Source: a virus. From it: a stretch of 25,186 nt of DNA. The position numbers were made by a program, and so were the translations under genes. Below, piece after piece: positions 21,256-25,186 of this stretch. Below the pieces are notes generated by a model, which searched no databases, was not told where the DNA came from, and saw only the letters and a list, made by a program, of their open reading frames with translations. Position 1 is the first letter of the stretch; each line of letters opens with the position of its first letter. The stretch is taken from positions 1-25,186 of the IMG/VR virus record IMGVR_UViG_3300010883_014904; one strand, written 5' to 3'.

Positions 21256-21954
21256 TTATACGTCAAGGTAATTCCAGTCAAGCTTGAATAGTTTACCTAC
21301 ATCATGCCACGACCCAGGTGTAAATCTCGAATATAAGTTTTTAACTTTCGCTTTCGGATTTAATTTATCGTAGATGTAATTAAAGCAAGTGTCAACCATG
21401 TGTATCTCTGTTGCGTCTTCTAATACTCTGCACCAATCAAGTACATTATAGTCATCTAGAAATTGAATATCAACTCTCTTTATATTAACTTCAATATTAC
21501 TCATTGCTTCTTTAATAATAGTATTTGGAGGTGTACCTACATACGGATTAATAAAGGCATACTCCTCGTCATCCTTCAATCCTAATACATCGTAATATAA
21601 TCTATCCTCTTTTTCCTTATTTCGCTTAAACTTAAAATAATCAGCCCAGTCCTTCCAATCAATACCAGCATAATCATACTTGGCCTCTAATACACTTGTA
21701 CATTGAACGCGTTGATCAGCATTTTGGAGATCTAGATAAACATCTGGCTGTACTTCTTTATCATTAACATGAATTTTTGTACCTGGTCCAACAAAATGTA
21801 CACCAGGTGAGTCTAGATAATCGTTATACCATAAAAGATCTTCTCTAACTGGCCATATTACTTTATATCCCTGCTCAACATAGTGCTGAGCAATCTTTTG
21901 ACCGAAGAATACATCACCGATACCTATTTGTTGATTAATATAACAAATTTTCAT
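21256..21954 (-). CDS. GT9-like (heptosyltransferase-type) glycosyltransferase, tentative
   Basis: A 232-residue protein resembling the GT9/ADP-heptose:LPS heptosyltransferase fold only in outline. It starts MKICYINQQIGIGDVFFGQK, where heptosyltransferases have G-x-G-D, then VEQGYKVIWPV, and a C-terminal half with DWCRVLEDATEIHMVDTC, comparable to the acceptor/donor loop region. GT9 proteins are usually 320 or more residues, so this is short or divergent. If correct, it could use an activated heptose, which would fit the upstream pathway; I treat this as a weak but interesting link. It overlaps the GT10 gene by 4 bp. Confidence 0.55.
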   Translation of the reverse strand: MKICYINQQIGIGDVFFGQKIAQHYVEQGYKVIWPVREDLLWYNDYLDSPGVHFVGPGTKIHVNDKEVQPDVYLDLQNADQRVQCTSVLEAKYDYAGIDWKDWADYFKFKRNKEKEDRLYYDVLGLKDDEEYAFINPYVGTPPNTIIKEAMSNIEVNIKRVDIQFLDDYNVLDWCRVLEDATEIHMVDTCFNYIYDKLNPKAKVKNLYSRFTPGSWHDVGKLFKLDWNYLDV

Positions 21955-22757
21955 TGTAGGTAATTGTCACAAATCCAATCGTCTAGTACATCTAGCTCTA
22001 ATGTTTTGTTGAGATTGTTCTTAATGTGTTCCATTTTGGATTGATATAGGTCTTCTGTGAGTGTACTAAAGTCAAACGTACCTGTTAGTGGTATAATTCC
22101 TCCAGCGTCATAGTGATCTCCGATGTTAGGTGGGCCAATATAGATTGGTACTGTACCAGTAGCGAAGCAATCTAGTAATTTTTCTGTGTAGTATGTTTCA
22201 TAACTATCGTTTTCAATAGCAATTGAAAATCTGTAGTCGCATAGCCCCTCCTCTTTGGTGTCAATTGGGTTAATCTCTCTACCATACATGTCTACGAGGT
22301 CACTTTCTTTTAATCTATCAATAATTTGACAACGTAATCTGTGTAACTCTGTTGAATTCTTACCTGAGGCTATCATCGAGCAGTTTTTTGTCTTTGGATA
22401 CACCTTAAGGTCTTCAATATATGTACCATAGGCAGGACACCAGACAAATTTCTCGTGGAGTTGTAATAATTCCTCATGGTGAGTGAATATTTGCTCATAT
22501 GTTTCAAGATAATTCTCTAAATTTGATTTTATATCATCAACAAATGGTTGAGAGATAAATCTTGACTCTAAAATCCAAGCATATTTCTTCTTACCATCAT
22601 TTTTATCTTCTAATCCTCTCGGAATTCCATTGTCACAATAAACAGAAACAGAATTATCTTTACTTTCGTAGTCCCATACTAACTTTTTAGGCTTCTTCCA
22701 CCAAGTACTGCTATGCGCGTGCTGAAATCCACCACCTATTAAGTTAAAATGCTTCAT
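21951..22757 (-). CDS. GT10-family (alpha-1,3-fucosyltransferase-like) glycosyltransferase
   Basis: A 268-residue enzyme with the clear GT10 signature at 177-210: FSIAIENDSYETYY, then TEKLLDCFATGTVPIYIGPP (GT10: FENSxxxDYVTEKL...AVPVYxG). GT10 enzymes transfer fucose (or related sugars) from GDP-fucose to Gal/GlcNAc by alpha-1,3/1,4 linkages, as in Helicobacter Lewis antigens. The N-terminal part, which binds acceptor, is short. Donor could be GDP-fucose, made by the host, or another GDP-6-deoxy sugar from this cluster. Overlaps 4 bp with both neighbours. Confidence 0.82.
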   Translation of the reverse strand: MKHFNLIGGGFQHAHSSTWWKKPKKLVWDYESKDNSVSVYCDNGIPRGLEDKNDGKKKYAWILESRFISQPFVDDIKSNLENYLETYEQIFTHHEELLQLHEKFVWCPAYGTYIEDLKVYPKTKNCSMIASGKNSTELHRLRCQIIDRLKESDLVDMYGREINPIDTKEEGLCDYRFSIAIENDSYETYYTEKLLDCFATGTVPIYIGPPNIGDHYDAGGIIPLTGTFDFSTLTEDLYQSKMEHIKNNLNKTLELDVLDDWICDNYLQ

Positions 22758-23374
22758 TGACTCTTAATATACAACGCGTCACCCCAGGTTTGCCCAGCCC
22801 AGTCGGTTTCGATGCGTACAAATTGATGCTTACCGAGAAAATAATCTAAATCGTCTACGTGTGGACATCCTTTATATACTTCTTGTCTATTAATTTCTGC
22901 ATAAATGTAGTCAATGTTGTGAAGAGTTCGCCTTGCACCGAGAAAAACATTCAATTCGAACCCTTGAACGTCAATATTAATCATATTCAATGTTGAATTT
23001 GGTTGAAATTTGTCAAGAGGCTCAACACTTACTTCGTATGTATCGTCAAATGTAATGTTAGGATATTGTTGTAAGTGAATTCCTGGCTCAAGAATTGAAT
23101 TAGACTGCCCTTCATTAGCAGTTTCCTTATTCATCTGCGCTTTACATGAAAAAGGACCAAGAGCTTTGTTAATACATACAACAGATTCATCATCACCAAC
23201 TGTTTCTTTTAACTTAGCGAAGCTATCTGGGTCAGGTTCAAAGAATATTATATTCTCAATAGTGGGATACTTCTTATATGTTGCGTATTCTTGACCAAAA
23301 TGAGCACCGATGTGTATTACACCGGTGACATTCATACCATACTTGGTATATAGCTTATCGAAATCTAATAACAT
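22754..23374 (-). CDS. FkbM-family SAM-dependent methyltransferase (second copy)
   Basis: A 206-residue FkbM-type methyltransferase. Landmarks: VTGVIHIGAHFGQEYATY (16-33, SAM loop), IENIIFFEPDPDSFAKL (about 39-55, motif II), SNSILEPG, and LNMINIDVQGFELNVFLGA (FkbM IDVQGxE). It is clearly a different enzyme from the one at 19926-20651, which has a longer variable middle. It lies between the GT11 and GT10 transferase genes, so it probably methylates the same glycan. One-base overlap with the GT11 stop. Confidence 0.84.
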   Translation of the reverse strand: MLLDFDKLYTKYGMNVTGVIHIGAHFGQEYATYKKYPTIENIIFFEPDPDSFAKLKETVGDDESVVCINKALGPFSCKAQMNKETANEGQSNSILEPGIHLQQYPNITFDDTYEVSVEPLDKFQPNSTLNMINIDVQGFELNVFLGARRTLHNIDYIYAEINRQEVYKGCPHVDDLDYFLGKHQFVRIETDWAGQTWGDALYIKSQ

Positions 23375-24150
23375 TATTTCTGTTCCCAGTGATCACAGTA
23401 AATGTCCTCATAGTCTTGTGGACCACCTGGTCCAAACCATAATTTAGGTACAATTACTCTTGGATTATTATTGTTAAGCCATGCTCCCCACCATGCGAAC
23501 GTACTATTTGACATAATTACATCATCGCATTGAGTCAACATGTACATATCTTCTAATTCATCCTTACTATTACATAAAATAGTGTTGTCATTACATAAAT
23601 TACTAGCTACCCAATCAGGAGTATCGGTTGCTACTACAAACACACTGTCGTCAAACGATTTTTGAGCATATTTGTAGTAAACTGGACTACAAGTTGGGTG
23701 AATATGAGGATTGTCTAAGTAATCCCCTCTACGTACATGTATACCTACAATACGCTTACCGTATGCATCACGAATTTTACCGAACGCTTTATGTATTCTA
23801 TCTTTTACATCGTCTGGAAATGTAAATAGTTGTTTTACCTTGTCTGCATTGTGTTTAAAGTATTTTTCACTCTGTAAATACCCATGTAACATCATTCCTG
23901 ACTCTTGATAGGGTATTTCCTTGTGGTGATGGAAGGGTTCCTGGTATTGATTGACAGGTACTTCATCTGTTGACGGGACATTCTTAAATAAGTTGTCCTT
24001 GTATTTGTGTTTTGTATTACCTTGCAATAAATGATGCTGGATATTGTAATTAATACCGTAATCATCATTATTATCAAGTGCTAAGCTATAACCAGCTGCA
24101 ATTTGAAACATCTGGTTACCTACTCCGCCGCATATGTTGTTAATAATCAT
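23374..24150 (-). CDS. GT11-family (alpha-1,2-fucosyltransferase-like) glycosyltransferase
   Basis: A 258-residue enzyme with GT11 motifs: an N-terminal GGVGNQMFQIAAGYSLAL (8-25), GIHVRRGDYLD (136-146; the HxRRGD GDP-binding motif) and SNSTFAWWGAWL (214-225). GT11 enzymes transfer fucose alpha-1,2 to galactose, with GDP-fucose as donor; bacterial examples of about 290 residues occur in O-antigen clusters. The catalytic regions are intact. The ATG immediately follows the TAG of the upstream transferase. With the GT10 gene, two fucosyltransferase types lie in one cluster, but no recognisable GDP-fucose synthase is present here. Confidence 0.88.
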   Translation of the reverse strand: MIINNICGGVGNQMFQIAAGYSLALDNNDDYGINYNIQHHLLQGNTKHKYKDNLFKNVPSTDEVPVNQYQEPFHHHKEIPYQESGMMLHGYLQSEKYFKHNADKVKQLFTFPDDVKDRIHKAFGKIRDAYGKRIVGIHVRRGDYLDNPHIHPTCSPVYYKYAQKSFDDSVFVVATDTPDWVASNLCNDNTILCNSKDELEDMYMLTQCDDVIMSNSTFAWWGAWLNNNNPRVIVPKLWFGPGGPQDYEDIYCDHWEQK

Positions 24151-25023
24151 CTATAATCTCCAATTCTTTATATATTCTCTTAATGCTGGTTGGTCGTGCT
24201 GTACTGACTCAACATATGACACGACTTGTCTGTTGTGTTCATAAAATTCTTGATGCTCTTTCTTCGACCCGGTACCATCGTAGTGGTGTAGGTGCCAGCA
24301 AGGCTTACGTATACCGGACAACCTTCCAACATCATAACCTAACGAGTTAATTCTAACCGGAAACTCATCATCCTCATATCCCCATCCCTTAAACAGGGGA
24401 TTATACCCGTTACATTTAATAATATTATCACGGCGCCCAGTTACACAACCGCCCTTACTATGTACATGCCCGACAAGAACGTTATTATACGTCTTATTAA
24501 CATGTTGATGATATAATTCTAAATTCTCACCAACATTACCATCATAATCTAACAATTGTTCTGGAAATTTATTATCTAGAGTATCGTAATCACAGTTTGA
24601 CTGTATGAATTCTTGCTTTAAATCACTATCCGTACATAGAAATAATCCATTGAATGGATATATTAATCCACATGCAGGATTTTCACTGAGCTGTTGATGC
24701 GCTTCAAGAATTTGTAATGGATGTATAATGGCATCAACATCGTTAAACACTAATGTATTTGTTTTTGCCAATTTAATACATTTGTTATACCCTTCACACT
24801 TTTTCCATTCTGTAGGATTATATTGAAACGTATATACATCATTTTCTGTCAACTTTATTAATTGAGGTACTTTGGGCTCCAGTCCATCTTCTGAAATAAT
24901 AAACTGTACATTGTCTCCGTAGCGACGATAAAAGGATACCATCGCTTTTAAATTTTGTTGACGCTCTTCGTTATCAACTCTACAGAACACACAAAATGTT
25001 ATATTGCTAAGATCGTACTTCAC
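24151..25023 (-). CDS. Glycosyltransferase, GT-A type (galactosyltransferase-like C-terminus)
   Basis: A 290-residue GT-A-fold transferase. The N-terminus FCVFCRVDNEERQQNLKAMV (10-29) and the DxD motif N94-D95-V-D97 (LVFNDVDAI) are those of GT2-like enzymes, which bind a UDP/GDP-sugar through a metal. FKGWGYEDDEFPVR (211-224) is the GWGxEDxE-type acceptor-binding motif of beta-1,4-galactosyltransferases and related families. The start is GTG at 25023; no ATG lies before residue 28, which would remove the first strand. The 3' end abuts the GT11 start with no gap. The sugar transferred is not known; galactose or GalNAc is a common family choice. Confidence 0.8.
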   Translation of the reverse strand: MKYDLSNITFCVFCRVDNEERQQNLKAMVSFYRRYGDNVQFIISEDGLEPKVPQLIKLTENDVYTFQYNPTEWKKCEGYNKCIKLAKTNTLVFNDVDAIIHPLQILEAHQQLSENPACGLIYPFNGLFLCTDSDLKQEFIQSNCDYDTLDNKFPEQLLDYDGNVGENLELYHQHVNKTYNNVLVGHVHSKGGCVTGRRDNIIKCNGYNPLFKGWGYEDDEFPVRINSLGYDVGRLSGIRKPCWHLHHYDGTGSKKEHQEFYEHNRQVVSYVESVQHDQPALREYIKNWRL

Positions 25024-25186
25024 TTTTACTATATCTTTCTTTAATTAGATTAACTCTACTTACAATTTCCTCTTCGTCCGTGTCCGGTATTTCACCAGGA
25101 GCGAATCCGTTTTTCTCTATAAAGTACTCAGCGCCTTTTTGTATATTATCTCGCCAATCTTTTTTTGGTATTTTCTTTTCCGCGTC
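25007..25186 (-). CDS. Partial hypothetical protein, C-terminal 59 residues
   Basis: The minus strand is open from the right window edge to a TAG at 25009-25007, giving 59 residues of a gene whose start lies outside. The visible part is charged and helical-looking (KDWRDNIQKGAEYFIEKNGF, then a D/E-rich stretch and KERYSKSEVRS). No family is recognised. It overlaps the GTG start of the GT-A-type gene by 17 bp, fitting the tightly packed operon, so I regard it as real. It could be the last domain of another glycan enzyme. Confidence 0.55.
   Translation of the reverse strand, partial: DAEKKIPKKDWRDNIQKGAEYFIEKNGFAPGEIPDTDEEEIVSRVNLIKERYSKSEVRS

Noticed and set aside
1-25186. tRNA genes, CRISPR arrays, insertion sequences, attachment sites
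   Set aside because: No cloverleaf-like segment, regularly spaced repeat, transposase or integrase was seen; all gaps are shorter than 50 bases, too small for a tRNA.

Overview
The window is a piece of a double-stranded DNA phage genome: a T4-like (Straboviridae/Kyanoviridae-type) contractile-tail phage. The evidence is a gp20-type portal, a gp15-type tail completion protein, a gp62-type clamp-loader subunit, class Ia ribonucleotide reductase NrdA/NrdB and dCMP deaminase, all packed on one strand with 1-bp and 4-bp stop/start overlaps. The low GC content, the glycine/proline-rich portal tail and the large sugar cluster are most like marine T4-like phages of cyanobacteria or SAR11-type bacteria. 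The host itself cannot be read from this sequence. No tRNA, CRISPR, insertion sequence or attachment site was seen, and no stretch over 50 bases lacks a gene.

Layout. Only the leftmost gene (to 698) is on the plus strand. It is cut by the window edge and converges on the dCMP deaminase. Everything else is on the minus strand, so transcription runs from right to left. In that direction: (1) 25186-11446, about 14 kb of glycan genes. It starts with glycosyltransferases and methyltransferases (GT-A type, GT11 fucosyltransferase, FkbM, GT10 fucosyltransferase, GT9-like, a methyltransferase-like protein, FkbM, an unknown protein, GT-B type). It continues with sugar-nucleotide genes (GMD-like dehydratase, RmlC-like epimerase, B12/radical-SAM enzyme, two-gene transketolase, RfaE1-like kinase, RfaE2-like nucleotidyltransferase, GDP-mannose-3,5-epimerase-like protein). 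(2) 11449-9331, a DUF366-like protein, gp62, a GroES-like protein, an SH3/Sm-like WYL_2-type protein and an unknown. (3) 9321-6252, virion genes: gp15, an Ig/IPT-like protein and the portal. (4) 6211-4497, four small unknown genes, two of which are paralogues. (5) 4452-678, the deoxynucleotide module nrdA-nrdB-dCMP deaminase.

How it fits together. NrdAB and dCMP deaminase supply dNTPs for replication, gp62 is half of the sliding-clamp loader, and the portal and gp15 build head and tail. The sugar block looks like a route to an unusual activated sugar plus the transferases that attach it. A transketolase can make sedoheptulose-7-phosphate, the usual heptose precursor. The split HldE-like kinase/nucleotidyltransferase and the dehydratase, RmlC-like and GME-like enzymes resemble the modified-heptose pathway of some bacterial capsules. 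This reconstruction is inference: no GmhA or GmhB homologue is visible here. The product may remodel the host surface or decorate the virion.

Regulation. Four promoter-like elements sit in the short gaps: two sigma-70-like and two T4-late-like NATAAATA. All lie only a few bases before a start codon, which suggests leaderless or near-leaderless transcripts.
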